Positions 23,201 through 34,403 of a DNA stretch of 64,000 bases are shown here, one piece after another. A model generated the notes under the pieces. That model searched no databases. It had not been told where the DNA came from and saw only the letters and a program-made list of their open reading frames with translations. The position numbers and the translations under genes are program-made. Within the stretch, counting starts at the first letter, position 1; each line of letters starts with the position of its first letter. Source of the DNA: Tolypocladium sp. Sup5 PDA-1 (Eukaryota; Ascomycota; Sordariomycetes; Hypocreales; Ophiocordycipitaceae); contig JPHH03000065.1 of NCBI GenBank assembly GCA_000750105.3, positions 115,257 to 179,256 of the forward strand. Reading direction: 5' to 3'.

Positions 23201-24091
23201 CCATCATGGAGAATGTCTTCGAGTGCACTCTCGACATGATCAACAAGGATTTCTCAGAGTTCCCTGAGCACCGCGTTGAGTTCTTCAACCTTTTGCGAGC
23301 CATCAACCTCCACTGCTTCCCTGGTAAGATATTCGAGAACATGTGATGTAGATTATGCGCTAACCAGCAAACAGCTCTCTTGAAGCTCGATAACAACCAG
23401 TTCAAGTTTGTCATTGACTCGTGCTCGTGGGCATTCAAGCACGACAACCGAGACGTCGAAGCCGCCGGCCTCAACATGTGCCTGGAGCTCATCAACAACA
23501 TCGCTGACAAGACGGATGTTGCCACGGCAAACGCCTTTTTCCAGCGATTCTTTGTCACCATCTTGCAGGACGTGCTTTTCGTCGTGACCGACAGCGACCA
23601 CAAGGCTGGCTTCAAGACCCAGTCGATGCTGGTGATGAAGCTCTTCTACTTCATCCACCCAGCGGACGGAACGCAGCCCAAGATCCAAGGGCCCATCTAC
23701 ATGCCTGATCAGGCACAGGCTGGAACCAGCAACAAGGAGTTCCTGGGCAACACGGTTTCGACTCTGCTTCGGAATGCGTTCCCCAACTTGCAACCGTACG
23801 TGTCTAGCTTTGTCTTTGTATCTGGGATTCTGATTACTAATATGCATGATTAGAGCGCAAGTTACGAGCTTCGTGGAGGGTCTCTTCAGCCTTAACACGC
23901 AATACGACAAGTTCCGGCTCAACCTCCGAGACTTTTTGATCTCGCTCAAGGAGTTTGCTGGCGACAATGCCGAGCTCTTCATCGTGGAGAAGGAGCAGCA
24001 GGAGCGTGACGCCAAGGCTGCCGACATGGAGCGGCGACAGAAGGTCGGAGGTCTCCTCAAGCCATCTGAACTCGACGATGACGAGCTGTGA
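20233..24091 (+). CDS. crm1: Exportin-1 (CRM1/Xpo1), with an apparent one-base frameshift in exon 4
   Basis: Eleven exons: 20233-20298, 20367-20396, 20499-20571, 20633-20705, 20767-21488, 21546-22311, 22366-22836, 22891-23120, 23176-23323, 23375-23795 and 23854-24091. They sum to 3238 bases, one more than a multiple of three, so about 1078 residues result if one base is discounted. Exportin-1 is the RanGTP-dependent export receptor for leucine-rich NES cargo. Family blocks are clear: KYLGLQVLDNVIST, EWPHNWPTFI, LNWIPLGYIFET-like CNWIPLGYIFET, MHESHEGVQDMACDTF, VHTFYEACGYM, MINKDFSEFPEH and LRDFLISLKEFAGDN. The extra base is in exon 4: the text ACAAAGATGG should keep frame as T-R-W-K but reads T-K-M-E and stops. 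Everything downstream is intact, so this is probably a sequence error or a very recent mutation. Cys at 22413-22415 (ARQCRRHF) matches the leptomycin-B-reactive cysteine. Confidence 0.95.
20723..20737. repeat. C15 homopolymer in CRM1 intron 4
   Basis: Fifteen consecutive C between the GTTGTG donor at 20706 and the TTGCAG acceptor at 20766. Such runs are error-prone in sequencing, which matters because the CRM1 frameshift lies about 50 bases upstream. Confidence 0.9.
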
Positions 24092-24825
24092 CTTGGCGAA
24101 GAACTCAGAACAGAGTTTGCACCGAGACGGGAGAGTGGGAAGCCGCCCGCCTCAGAGGGGGTCGGAGCTCAAGACGGGGATAGGGACGGCTGGGAGTTTT
24201 ACGGATTGTGACAGCCCAGGCGTCACAACTTGAGGCCGCAGCTTCCGCCTACGCCAGAAACAATCCCGCCTCAACTTTTCCTTACCGTAATGATACCAAG
24301 TTTAGATGAGTCGCCGGCTTTGGTGGCTTAATCGAGGATGCCTTGCCGGTCGGCGAAGCAGCAGGACGAAAGAAGAGGCTTCTTTCTTGTTATATCCTGT
24401 CTGGACACTGACTGAGAAAAAAGGTGTTGGAAGGGGGCAAGGGTGTGGGGGGTAAAAAAAAAATTTAAAAAAAAGGGGGGGGGGGGGGGTGACGAGGCAG
24501 AGATAATGCTCACGAAAAGGGGAGACGTGAGCGAGGCGTGATGATGAGACGATACGTTTCGATCATGGGGCTCGAAGATGTAGAGATTGGCAGGTGCGGC
24601 GTCGGAGATAGACGAAGCTTGATATGTACAGGCATCTCCAGATAGTAAGACTTTACAATACAGCCATTGCACAACGTTCTAGATTCGTCGCGGAATGGTT
24701 GGTGCAGCTACATGACATGGGCATATATGTACTTTACATGAGAGATGCATGATGCTGCGTTGCCATGAGGCTGTTGAGCCTTCGCTACGTGGTAGATGAG
24801 GGCATCATTCACGAGTAGAGAGAAG
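24092..24825. other. Intergenic with A- and G-homopolymers
   Basis: This region separates the convergent 3' ends of CRM1 and the zinc-cluster gene. It holds A10 (24454-24463), TTT, A8 (24467-24474) and then G15 (24475-24489). No gene is supported. Confidence 0.6.
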
Positions 24826-26481
24826 TCATCCATGCTCGTCCTGCAGCACCTGCAACGGCCAGGCCACGGCGTCGCTCCAGTAGCTCCCCAGGTGCTGGGC
24901 GATGGCGCGGATCATGTAGGCGCCGGCGTCGCCAAAGATCCAGAAGCGGCGGCAGCGGTGCAGCAGAACGCCGTAGTGGGCAAGGATGACGAGGGCCTCG
25001 GGCTGGTGGCGGCGCAGGACATCGATGTACTCGGAGCCGACGGTAACGGAGAAGTTCGAGGCGGCGTGTGGCCCGCTGCCCGGGTCGTCGAGGCTGGAGT
25101 AGAGGTCAAAGGCCCATTGCAGGCGGTGGACGGCTTCGCGACAGGCGTGGACGGTGGAGGGGCCGAGGTCTGAGGCGTCGAGGAGGGCAAGGAGGTGAAC
25201 GCATCCATCAGGGGGTCTGCTATCCCCAGTGCCAGTGCCAGTGCCAGTTCCATTGATATGGTGGGCGTCGGTGCTGGTCTTGGGGCAGGCGTTGGCGCCT
25301 CTCGCGCTGGCACGCTCGTGGGCGTCGCGGCTGACAGCGAGCAGCGGCTCGAGCTCCGACTTCAACAGGTCCTCCCAGGTCGGGCGGATGACGGCACGGA
25401 TGCCGTGGTGAAGGCGCAGGCACTCGGCGAAGCGGTCGATGAAGACGTGGAAGCGCGAGTGGTGCAGGTGGCGCACCTCGGCGAGCGTCTCGGCGAGGAC
25501 GTGCAGGCTGAGGGTGGCGGCGAAGAGGAAGCGCGGGATGGCGCTGACGGTGTCGTCGGCGGGGATGGAGCGCGCGTGGCGCGTGAAGCAGGCGACGGCG
25601 CGCGTCTGGAGCTCGGTGGCCTGGTGCCGGATGGATGAGGGCGACGACGATGATAGTGAGGCGGCCGAGGACTGGGGATCCCGCTCGGAGGTGGTCGCGA
25701 GGTGGAGGGCGGACAGGGCGAGAACCTGGTCGATGAGGTAGGGGGCGTCGGCGGCGCGGCGGATGGCGATGTCGACGACCTGCTTCGTCTGGCCGCGGGC
25801 CATGATGCAGTCATCCATGGACGTCTCGGCGTGGTGCAGGAAGACGAGGTGCTGGGCCGTGAAGCAGGCGCCGGCGTCGTGCTCGGCTCCGCTGACAGAC
25901 TCGTACGGCGAGTGGGCCGGGAAGGCCTCCTCGAACGAGGGCAGCGACGGCGGCACGGACGGGGTGCCCTGGCTGAAGGACGATCGGTCCGGATCCCAGC
26001 TGGGGCTCTGGCCATTCACCTCGGCCGTGCTCCCGGTATCGTGGTGATGTGGCTCGTGGTGACGAGGTTCGCCGTGCTGAGGTTCATGATGGCGAGGTTC
26101 ATGATGGCGAGGTTCATGATGGCGAGGTTCATGATGGCGAGGCTCTTGGTGGCGAGGCTCTTGGTGACGAGCTTCATGATGTAGCGCTTCATGATGTAGC
26201 GGCTTCTGGCGACGAGGCTCCTGGTGACGAGGCTCCTGATGGGTGGTCGTGGTAGCCTCAACCGTCCTCTCCCTCGCCCGCCTCCGCGTCGACTTCTCCC
26301 GCGGCGGCGGGAAGAGGCACGCGCGCTGGGCGATGGCGCAGTGCGCGCACACGGGGCGCTGCTCGTCGCACCGGATGTGCCGCCTCTTGCACTCGGCGCA
26401 GCCGTTTCGCGACTTGCGATGCGAGCGCCGGTGGCGGTTGGCAGCCGAGGCCGCCGAGGGGCTGGCCTCGGGGGCGTCGTC

Positions 26482-26512
<31 letters not shown>

Positions 26513-26550
26513 ATGCTGTCGCCGGCGCTGCGGTTGCCGACGCGCGGCAT
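24826..26550 (-). CDS. Zn(II)2Cys6 zinc-cluster transcription factor with a His-rich repeat tract
   Basis: A single exon of 574 residues from the ATG at 26550 (MPRVGNRSAG); an in-frame ATG at 26622 would add 24 residues but looks like leader. The DNA-binding cluster is exact, CX2CX6CX6CX2CX6C with cysteines at 51, 54, 61, 68, 71 and 78, in the form CAECKRRHIRCDEQRPVC. That form resembles the UPC2/ECM22-like class of sterol and lipid regulators. Before it lies an Asn/Asp run (DNDNDNDNDDDD) coded by a GTTGTC repeat. After it (about residues 98-172) is a tandem EPRHH repeat. The rest (about 200-574) is a helical region with MDDCIMARG, LSALHLA and ILAHYGVLLH, consistent with the fungal regulatory middle domain. 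Its target genes cannot be told from context; the neighbouring RTA1-like gene, a lipid-stress family, is a reasonable guess. Confidence 0.88.
26044..26243. repeat. 15-bp tandem minisatellite inside the zinc-cluster gene
   Basis: A 15-base unit, GATGGCGAGGTTCAT on the + strand, is repeated four times almost without change at about 26086-26145. It is flanked on both sides by diverged copies out to about 26240. On the coding strand the unit reads as EPRHH and variants (EPRHQ, EARHH). Because the period is a multiple of three, copy-number change would keep the frame. Confidence 0.9.
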
Positions 26551-26949
26551 GGTTTTGGATGACTTGGGCAATGCCTTGCGGTGGTCGCTGATCACATTGC
26601 TGCAAGTGAGATGCAAGTTCAAGGAGACGACGTTGTTCGAGACGGAGGCGGAATGAGGGTGGAAGGAGGTTGTGTCGTCGAGGGAGCTTAGTCAAGTAGG
26701 GCTGTGCAACCAGAAAAAGCAAAAAGTTTAAACAATTGAAGAGCTTCCATCTTTGTCGTTTCTATCCTTACAATCGCCAACTGCCGGAACGCCAGTCTAC
26801 ATTTATCCTCAATACATATCCGTGCTCGTACCTCCACTGCCCGAGATGCGAGGTCCCTGGACCCTGTCTAATGTCTAATATGCCATCATCCCTGCTCTAT
26901 CGTTGACAACCACCCAAGCCACCCTACAGCAAGCAAGCACCTACTCGGA
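26551..26949. other. Intergenic: zinc-cluster promoter and RTA1-like 3' flank
   Basis: About 400 bases holding the promoter side of the zinc-cluster gene and the 3' flank of the RTA1-like gene, both on the - strand. A repetitive CAACCACCCAAGCC segment near 26910 is unremarkable. No gene is seen. Confidence 0.5.
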
Positions 26950-27940
26950 CTACTTGGCGCCGCTCTCGCCGCCGTCGGCCCTCCCACCGTCGGCAAGCCG
27001 CATCTCATCCGTCACGTTGACAGACCCGGATTCGACCGTCTCCCACGGCCGCGGCTTGTCGTTGGTCACCGTCAGCTCGCCGGGGTATATCCACCCGTAG
27101 ACGGCCATGGCCACCGCCATCAGCGCCGCGTCAAACAAGTACAGCGTCCACTCGTTGCGCAGCAGATATCCTTTCTTGCCCATGGCGTACTCGACGACGC
27201 GGAATATCGACCGCACCATGATGAGCGCGCTCACCGCGTACAGCATCATCATGACCCGCGTCCACCGCGGGCCCGTGCCGTCCAGCGACGCCCCCGACGG
27301 CCAGCGCCGCATCCGCACGTCGAAGACGACCGCCGTCGCCGCGAACAGCCCGAACATGACGATCTGGATGACGAGACCCGCCAGGATGATGTTCTGCCCC
27401 GTCTTCTGGCTGCTGGAGCTGCCTGAAGCCATGAGCCCGCCGCCCGAGCTCTGCACCATGAACGAGAGGACGTCGCCCGCAACAAAGGCCCGTGTCAGCC
27501 AGCGCACGGGGAGGAGCGAGTGCCGCTCGCCGTGGATGCTGCGCATGAGCCGCCCCAGGGTCATGTAGATGGACGCCGCGAAGAGCGCCGGCGCGACGAG
27601 GATGAGCACCGTCTGCATGATGTAGAGCCCGAGCTGGTCGGTCTTGTCTCTGGCGAGGGCTCGGCAGGCGTAGCCTATAAGTTGGACTGCGGTTTTGGAA
27701 CACGGCGTCAGCACGTTGGTTGCAAGGGCACTTGCGTGGGCGAAGCATCCAGGATGGTGGTGACTTACACACGCCGCCGACGGCAAATGGGATGCTAAAC
27801 AGCGTCCTCGTCCGCACAATGCGCCATATGGTAAGCAGCGTCACCAGGCCAAAGAGGATCGCAAAGACAATGGCTGCTGGCAACGACGGGACGTATTCCC
27901 AGAGGTAAACGCCGTCCTTGTAGGGCTTCAGTTGCGCCAT
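26950..27940 (-). CDS. RTA1-like multi-spanning membrane protein
   Basis: Exons 27769-27940 and 26950-27686, with an 82-bp intron, give 302 residues. The protein has about seven hydrophobic segments. It opens with a short N-terminus (YKDGVYLWEYVPSLPAA) and then PFAVGGVFQLIGYACR across the splice junction, which is the RTA1 family signature region. Later blocks YIMQTVLILVAPALFAASIYM, ARAFVAGDVLSF-like TRAFVAGDVLSFMVQ and VRSIFRVVEY also fit. Fungal RTA1/RSB1 proteins sit in plasma membrane or endosomes and are tied to lipid translocation and resistance to sterol-active or long-chain-base stress. The C-terminal tail is polar and Gly/Asp-rich. The donor was chosen as GTAAGT at 27768 because it restores GGVF; other nearby GT sites break the motif. 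Substrate unknown. Confidence 0.9.
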
Positions 27941-28505
27941 GGCTGTTCGACGTAGGCTTCTGGCTTCTCAATGAAGGAGATTCGGGCATCTGCGTATTCA
28001 GTCAGGGCCTGACGAGGAGTCGCCTGGGAAACTTGGCAGCATCCCCCATCCTCTTATACCATTTTGCACGGGCGCCCGTTGTCTCCGTAGTCCGAAAAAA
28101 ACATGTGCGGGTTCCCGCGCAAACAGAACTTAGTTTCGTTTGCCAAAATAGGAAGACAGTGTCGCAGAAATACACGTATCCTGGCGCGTGCCCACAGCCC
28201 GCCCACAGCCCGGGATCCAAATACGCGTATTATTGTGCGCTACGTACTCGACCAGCGCGCCGGCGCTTCTTCTACGTATAAAGCCGGTGGACCCCTTGCC
28301 TCGTATGCTTACGACGACGGGCATTGCTGTTCTGCCCCCTTCGCTGCGCCACCGAGCTACTTCAGCTTCAGCCCTTCACTACGGGCCTTACGCATTCAGG
28401 GACACGGTCTGATACGCTCGTTTTGGCCGGAGTGGTTGTCGGGCCAAAGCAGGATATTTGATCGAATCAAATCGCCAATTTGGGGTATTCTCCGTATGCA
28501 ACCGC
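27941..28505. other. Intergenic, no gene seen
   Basis: Promoter of the RTA1-like gene and 3' flank of SPB4. It contains TCTCCGTAGTCCG near 28081, related to the dispersed palindromes. The open frames lack features. Confidence 0.5.
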
Positions 28506-30460
28506 CTATTCGCCGAAGCCTTCGAACTCGTCATCCTTGGACGCGGCCTTTGCCTGGTTCTGCTTCCTGATCTGCGCAATCATCTCGTTCAGCTCCATCC
28601 GCTTGATCTTCTCTTCGTCCGTCATCTTGGCCGTCTCTTCGGCCTCTCTCTTCTTGCGCCGCTTCTCGCGCCTCTCGACGCGCACGTCCTCCTGTTCATG
28701 CTTGGCGCTCCAGGCCTCGTTATTCTTCCTCTTGCGCTTCACTTCGGCCGCCTTGTCGGGAACCTCCCCGGCCTTCCCAGCCGCCATAGCCTCTTGCCTT
28801 GCCTGTTCCCGTGCCTTTTCTTTGTAGGCGAACGTGTCCCAGTCTATTTCCATACCCAGCATCTTGTCGCCCTCCCAACCCTTGAGCTCCGGCATCTTCG
28901 GCATGCGCAGAAGGCCCCAGGCTTGGGCCAGATCCGCCCAATCCAGGTCGCTGGCTCGGAATATCGAGGTGGCCTGGTGGCCGTTGTAACTTCTCACCCA
29001 GCTGACAAAGGCTTTCTGGGCCTTGTCATAGAGTCCGCGGTCCGTTTTTACCAGCCTTCGAAACTTTTGCGTCGCTGCACTGGCGTCGTCTTCTGAAACG
29101 GATATCGCGGGCCTCTGCAGTGGGATAATGGGCGTTTTCCGGACCTCCAAGAACCTCACGTAGTCCTCCTCTCGTCCGGGATGCAGCATCACTACTGACA
29201 ACCCTTTTCTTCCCGCTCTCCCGGCTCTCCCGCTCCGGTGTATGAAGACCTTGGGGTCTGACGGCGCGTCAATCTGTACAACGAGATCGACCTGCGGAAT
29301 GTCCAAGCCTCGTGCAGCCAGATCCGTTGTCAAAAGTATGGTGGGAGACACAGAGGTCAAGAATCGGTTAAAGTTCTTTTCGCGCACCTTTGCCGGGTGT
29401 TTACCGTGAAGAGGGATCAAGGCGAATCCAGCAGGCAGAAGCGAGGGAAGAACGTGTTGGAAGTAGTCGACGGCAGCACAAGTCGACAGGAAGACGATGC
29501 TTCGCTGTGGCTTCACTGGCAATCGCTCCAGGAGTTGCGATAATGCAGGCAGTTTTTGGCTAGCCGGCTTAACCATGTAGGCCATCTGGAGACTGGCAGG
29601 GGTTTTCCTGTCCTCGAGAATGCCGCCGTCCTTCATCTTGACTCTGACTTCGATCTTGACGGGATTTCGCAGTCCCACTCTGATAATTTCGCTCACGGCT
29701 TCGCTGACGCTGGCACTGAATAGACCTGTCCGTCTTTGTTTCGGCAAGTGCGAGATGATCCCTTGCAAGTCTTGCTTGAAACCGAGATCCAACAGTCTGT
29801 CGGCTTCGTCGAGGACGAGCATCTCGAACGAGGACTGAGGGCAGTGGACGTGGGGTGATGATAAGAGTTCGACGAGCCGGCCGGGCGATGATACGAGCAG
29901 GTTCGGGCTGTGTCGCAGGAAGAAGCTGAGATCTTGGGCCGTGGTCGTTGTGCCTCCAACGAGCAGCTGGGGGACGACGACGGGGACCGCGGTGGCCGGT
30001 CGCTTTTCGTCGCCCTTCAATTGCGGCAGCAGTTCGGCGGAGGGGGCGTGGAATTCGAGGAGAGACATCAGGACAGAGTGTATCTGGGCAGCGAGTTCTC
30101 GAGTGGGAGAGACGATGATGGCGCCGACGTGGTGTCTCTTGGTGGGCTCGTCGAGCCGCAGCAATTTCTGCACGACGGGGATCAAGAAGGACAGTGTTTT
30201 GCCGCTCCCTGTGACAGCCTATGACTCAGAAGACTATATTAGCAGCTGATGGGGAGGAACTTAGTTGCCCATCCCATGCCACTCACCTCAACCACCACGT
30301 CCTTGTTGCCCATGAACTGCGGTATCGTCGCGGCTTGTACCGGGGTCATCTGAGAGAAGCCCATCGTTGACACGGCGTCGAGGATCCATTCCGCGAGGGG
30401 CGGCGTCAGAGCACCCCAGGATCTGGGATCTCTCTTCGAAGGAACCTTTCCTGGAGCCAT
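28506..30460 (-). CDS. spb4: DEAD-box rRNA helicase Spb4
   Basis: Exons 30287-30460 and 28506-30218, with a 68-bp intron, give 628 residues. The Q-motif region (GFSQMTPVQAATIPQFMGNKD) is followed by motif I AVTGSGKT (59-66), PTRELA, SSPGRL, DEAD (195-198), motif III as SAS, FLSTCAAVDYF, LLTTDLAARGLDIPQVD and HRSGRAGRAGRKG. The C-terminus has the YNGHQATSIFRASDLDWADLAQAWGLLRMPKMPE block characteristic of Spb4, then a long charged Lys/Glu/Arg coiled-coil tail. Spb4 is a nucleolar ATPase needed for late 60S subunit maturation. The acceptor at 30219 restores VVVEAVTGSGKTLSFLIP. Motif III is SAS rather than the usual SAT, which I cannot judge without an alignment. Confidence 0.96.
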
Positions 30461-31499
30461 TGCGACCGTGCTGTGCTGCGGAAATCGTCAACAATGGAGG
30501 GGCGGCGGCGCTGTCGCAAAAGATGAAGCAATCGCCAGAGAAATTTGTATCTAATCTCCACGTGAAGGAGGTACATTGGGTTTGTATATTTTGGCGCCTT
30601 ACCTGGAGGAGACGCAGACTAACCGATTAGGACACTGGCGCCTTAACGCACCTCATCGTTGGAAGGATCCAATCACGCGCAGCCACGGACGGCCCTACGG
30701 GTACGTACCGGCCGCCTCTCGGGTGAAAATGTGACGCCAGCAAAGCGCTATGTCGGTACTGCGCTCGCGTGAGCACGCAGAACAGATGGTACAGACGTAG
30801 ATGGACAATCAGGCAGCACGTGCAGTGCGTACTTGAAGCCGCGGTGACGCGCCCAAGTGGCCACAGGCTCTTCGGCAGTGGTAAAGACACCGGGAGCGAG
30901 TGAGACAGGCACAGCAAAGGTCAGCTTGGCCAGTCACATGCCTGACCAGCGAGCCTAGCGGTGCGCCGTGGGTACTTTGTACAGGCCAGCTGGACCCCCA
31001 ACGGCCAGTCGTAGACTCGTACGGCATCGGCGAAAATTCTCAAGCCCGGCTCCTCCGCCATCCAATCTCGTCTTCCTGTCGCATCCATACCTAATACATA
31101 CATACGAGTACAACAAGAACACGCCCGCCGCGTCCGTCCCTTGTTCGCGTCCTCGTCCTCGCCCTCTCACTCTCATGTGCGCTCCCTCCCGGCATCGCAC
31201 TCCCAAGCACCTCTTCAGTGCATCATGCGGTGGGGGTAACGACGCCCTCTGCTGCATCGCCCTTCAACACCACCACGCTGGATCCGACCAACACCGCCGT
31301 CGACGACCCGCACCGCCTCTCGACGCCCCATAGCTGCGGCCTCTTCTCCCTCTTCGGCTCCTGCGACTCCCTCACGGCGCGCCGCTCGCGCCGCGACAGA
31401 CACCTCCACTCTACCTTTTGGCCCTCGGGCTTCGAATCCCTACGCCGCGTCGTCGTCGGCACCGTCCGCTGCCCCCCGCTGCCCCCCGTCTCCTTCACC
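30461..31499. promoter_or_regulatory. Divergent region between SPB4 and the diacylglycerol kinase gene
   Basis: About 1 kb between two divergent starts. The part from 31120 to 31499 is pyrimidine-rich and open in the frame of the kinase gene back to 31218, so a longer N-terminus is possible. It is not favoured because that segment is low-complexity. No other gene is seen. Confidence 0.45.
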
Positions 31500-32675
31500 A
31501 TGTCGCTGCGACGCACGTCCGGCGTTCCCGAGACGCCTCGCGTCATCTCGCCCAGCCCTACGCCGTCGGAGCAGGACAGCCAGGAGTATAATGGTCCTAC
31601 GACGCGCTCGGCCGCCAGGAAGCGCACGTCGACGTCGCAAACACTGGAAGAGCACGGTGACGAGGACGAGTACGACAACACGCCCGGGCGTCGGAGGTCG
31701 CGAACGCGGAGCCGCTCACCAATCGACAGTCGCAAGATCTCGCGCATGACGCCCAGGAACTCCAGTCAGGCCCAGGCTACCAAGACGATGGCACCCGGTC
31801 AGGCGGCGGAGAATGGGAAGCTTGCGACTACCAACGGCCATTTGGCACCGCCGCAGCCCTCGGCGCCTTCAGGATGGAGCTGGCGCGACTTCAGTCGCAG
31901 CCCCAGTCCCCTTGGGCTGATCCCCATCCACAGACAGTGGAGGACGTTTGTTCACAAGCACGAGGTCCCCCGCAAGGCCCTCCATGTGTCCATTGGCTTC
32001 TTCGTTGTCTGGCTATACACCACCGGCACGCAGACGAGCTCTGTGCCGCCCTACCTGATGGCAGCCTTGATTCCTATTGCCACGACAGACTGGTTGCGAC
32101 ACAAGTACGAGTCCGTCAACCGCCTCTACGTCAAGCTCCTCGGAGCGCTCATGCGCGAGAGCGAGTACTCTGGCTGGAACGGCGTCATCTTCTACCTTTT
32201 CGGCGCGTGGATAGTGCTCTACTTCTTCCCCAAGGATGTGGGAGTCATGAGCGTCCTGCTGCTGAGCTGGTGCGACACCGCCGCCAGCACGTTTGGCCGC
32301 CTTTGGGGAATATATACCCCGAGGCTCCGCCGCGGAAAGTCTTTGGCTGGCTCGCTGGCCGCTTTCCTGGTCGGGGTGGCTACCTCCTATTTCTTCTATG
32401 GGTGGCTGGTCCCGACCATTGGGCCCATGCCTGGAGACGAGAACTTCATGTTCAAGGGCGCTCTGTCGCTGCCGAGTGCCTTGACGAACGCGATTGGTAT
32501 TTCCAAGGACGTGGCTACCATCACGGGTCCGTTGGCTCTCGGAGTCATGGGCCTCTGGTCCGGTTTTGTTGCGTCGGCCAGCGAAGTGGTCGATATCTTT
32601 GGATGGGACGACAACCTGACGATCCCCGTCCTCAGCGGCATTGGCATCTGGGGGTTCCTCAAAATCTTCGCTTAG
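31500..32675 (+). CDS. dgk1: CTP-dependent diacylglycerol kinase (Dgk1-like)
   Basis: A single exon of 391 residues. The start at 31500 (MSLRRTSG) has a good CACCATG context; the frame is open further up but reads as leader. Residues 1-140 are Ser/Arg/Pro-rich and probably disordered, with many SP/TP sites. The membrane domain starts with HEVPRKALHVSIGFFVVWLYTTG and continues through several hydrophobic segments: LMAALIPIATTDWLRH, GVIFYLFGAWIVLYFFPKD, LLLSWCDTAASTFGRLWG and LAGSLAAFLVGVAT. It closes with SEVVDIFGWDDNLTIPVLSG. These match the Dgk1 family of the ER/nuclear membrane, which uses CTP to phosphorylate diacylglycerol to phosphatidate, opposing lipin. The D-T-A-A-S-T-F-G-R block and the SEVVD...DDN block are where the CTP-transferase-type active site would lie. 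Confidence 0.9.
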   Translation: MSLRRTSGVPETPRVISPSPTPSEQDSQEYNGPTTRSAARKRTSTSQTLEEHGDEDEYDNTPGRRRSRTRSRSPIDSRKISRMTPRNSSQAQATKTMAPGQAAENGKLATTNGHLAPPQPSAPSGWSWRDFSRSPSPLGLIPIHRQWRTFVHKHEVPRKALHVSIGFFVVWLYTTGTQTSSVPPYLMAALIPIATTDWLRHKYESVNRLYVKLLGALMRESEYSGWNGVIFYLFGAWIVLYFFPKDVGVMSVLLLSWCDTAASTFGRLWGIYTPRLRRGKSLAGSLAAFLVGVATSYFFYGWLVPTIGPMPGDENFMFKGALSLPSALTNAIGISKDVATITGPLALGVMGLWSGFVASASEVVDIFGWDDNLTIPVLSGIGIWGFLKIFA

Positions 32676-33902
32676 ACTCCAACCGACGCATTTAGATGGG
32701 TCTTGGTTGTTCTTCAGCACCCACTCCACTCGTGAACGGTCGGGAAACTGGTACGCGTGGCTGGCGTTGGGGTGTTTCTACTTGTGTCTTTTGGTGGAGT
32801 GGATATGGGATCGAGGCTGATGATGGAGGATGTGCGGGAACTGCAATTCGTTTGGTCGCCTCGACGGGTACGACTAATGATTGAACAACATGTAGATAGA
32901 ACTGGCCGGCAATGCTGGACATGAAAGAGAGCGAGCGGTGGTACTGCCAACATGGTATGAGAATAAGACCTTATTGCAACGCTGCGCACGATGGACCGAA
33001 TGGCTCTCTGCAGGCTCGTGGGACGCGTCGGTGACGGTTGCGTCTGGCAGGCTTACTCACACGTGAATATCGGTGCTGTAGAACCGCTGTGAGGATGTCA
33101 TGCAGCGGTTCCAGCAATTTACGGAGAGTTCCCACCCCCAGGCTCTCTCCATACAGCATCCATCCACGCAACTACTTCGTACAGTAGGTAGCATAGGGAT
33201 GACGTTTATGATAGACCTATCACGGTCGTCCACAGCAGCGCAAAGCCCCGTTCGACATCCAACAGAATCTCCTCAACGACGGCACTCTCACCCTTTCCCC
33301 CGTCTAATACTTCGTACCTCGTCAAGGCAACGGCAGGGGTGGGAAGCGGGCGGCAAGGCAGACCGCGAGCGAGGCAGTCAGCTCATGTAACCCTCCAAGG
33401 GCACACATGAACGACCAGCGCAGCGACGCAGCCGGGGAATACAAGGCGTCGGCCACGTTCACCAGCGGCCGGCCCGTCCTATGAGATGCTGCCCCATCAT
33501 CAACGCTCGTGCAGGCGTTCTTCAGTCCACATAGTTCGTACATGGGTACACGCCCGCTTGCTACAGACATGTATGAGTTGTCGGTGCTGCTGGGGGAGGC
33601 GTGTGCATGTGTTGATTTTCCCTGTTGCAGGTCCCAGGGGACGCTTGCTGCGTTGTCTCCTGTGAGGTAGGTAGGGATCTGGACTGGACGGAGCCTCCAT
33701 TTTCTCAGAGCGTCCAAGGTACCTAGTTTCTGGGTGGGAGGGACTCGAGGGAGGTACGGGACGACATCGGTCTAACGAACCGAGGCCGTGGACAAGGTGG
33801 CCTCCCACACGGCCAGGCCAGTTCCGGGTAGGTATGTGCCGCCACACATGTAATTGTTTTTTGTATCAGTCCTGCCATTGCTTCAGATGCGATGAGTGTC
33901 GT

Positions 33903-33920
33903 GTACGGAGTACTCCGTAC
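33903..33920. repeat. Perfect 18-bp palindrome GTACGGAGTACTCCGTAC
   Basis: Each half is the exact reverse complement of the other, centred on GTAC. It is the best-formed member of the dispersed family also seen at 6789-6826 and, in partial form, around 45.1-47.1 kb. Confidence 0.9.
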
Positions 33921-34403
33921 GATGTAACCCATTCTTGTGCTGGTGGAGAGTCATCGTCAGTCGCCAATGGGCGCTGAGTCGCTGACCGTGCGGGCCAAGC
34001 TCTGTGAGCTGCTACGCAACAACGTCTATGCCGAACTCGTGGCAAGGCCCTATATGGGCATGGTGTCCGGTGCTGGATGGCATCCCGTGTCATCGAGGCC
34101 CGCTATTTCTCTGGGACTGGACCGGCTGCTGCAGGAGCTGAGGCGGCGCGGTGAGTTACATACACTTGGCTGGCATGTCGACTTACACGCCCACTGTTCT
34201 GCAGTTCCATTGTCCCTGATGTAGCCCCCACAACGGCACGGCATAGCACGCCGCTGCTGAGCTTTGCCTATGTTGTGCGTCCCTACAAACCTTCACCCGG
34301 GCCAATTTCCACACCCTGCAAATGACTGCCGTGAAAAAGAACGCTGGCAGCGTAAATTCAGCCGGCTGGGTGTGCGGATGTAGGGTAGGACAGGTAGGGC
34401 AGA

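Noticed and set aside
24796..26722. Several + strand frames such as 25195-25638 and 25702-26184
   Set aside because: Antisense shadows of the GC-rich zinc-cluster gene, including a pseudo-repeat protein from the minisatellite.
31218..31499. N-terminal extension of the diacylglycerol kinase
   Set aside because: In frame but Ser/Arg/Pro low-complexity with pyrimidine-tract codons; the ATG at 31500 has the better context.
33937..34224. 95-codon + strand frame in the gene-poor block
   Set aside because: Too short, no motif, no codon preference; several rival frames.
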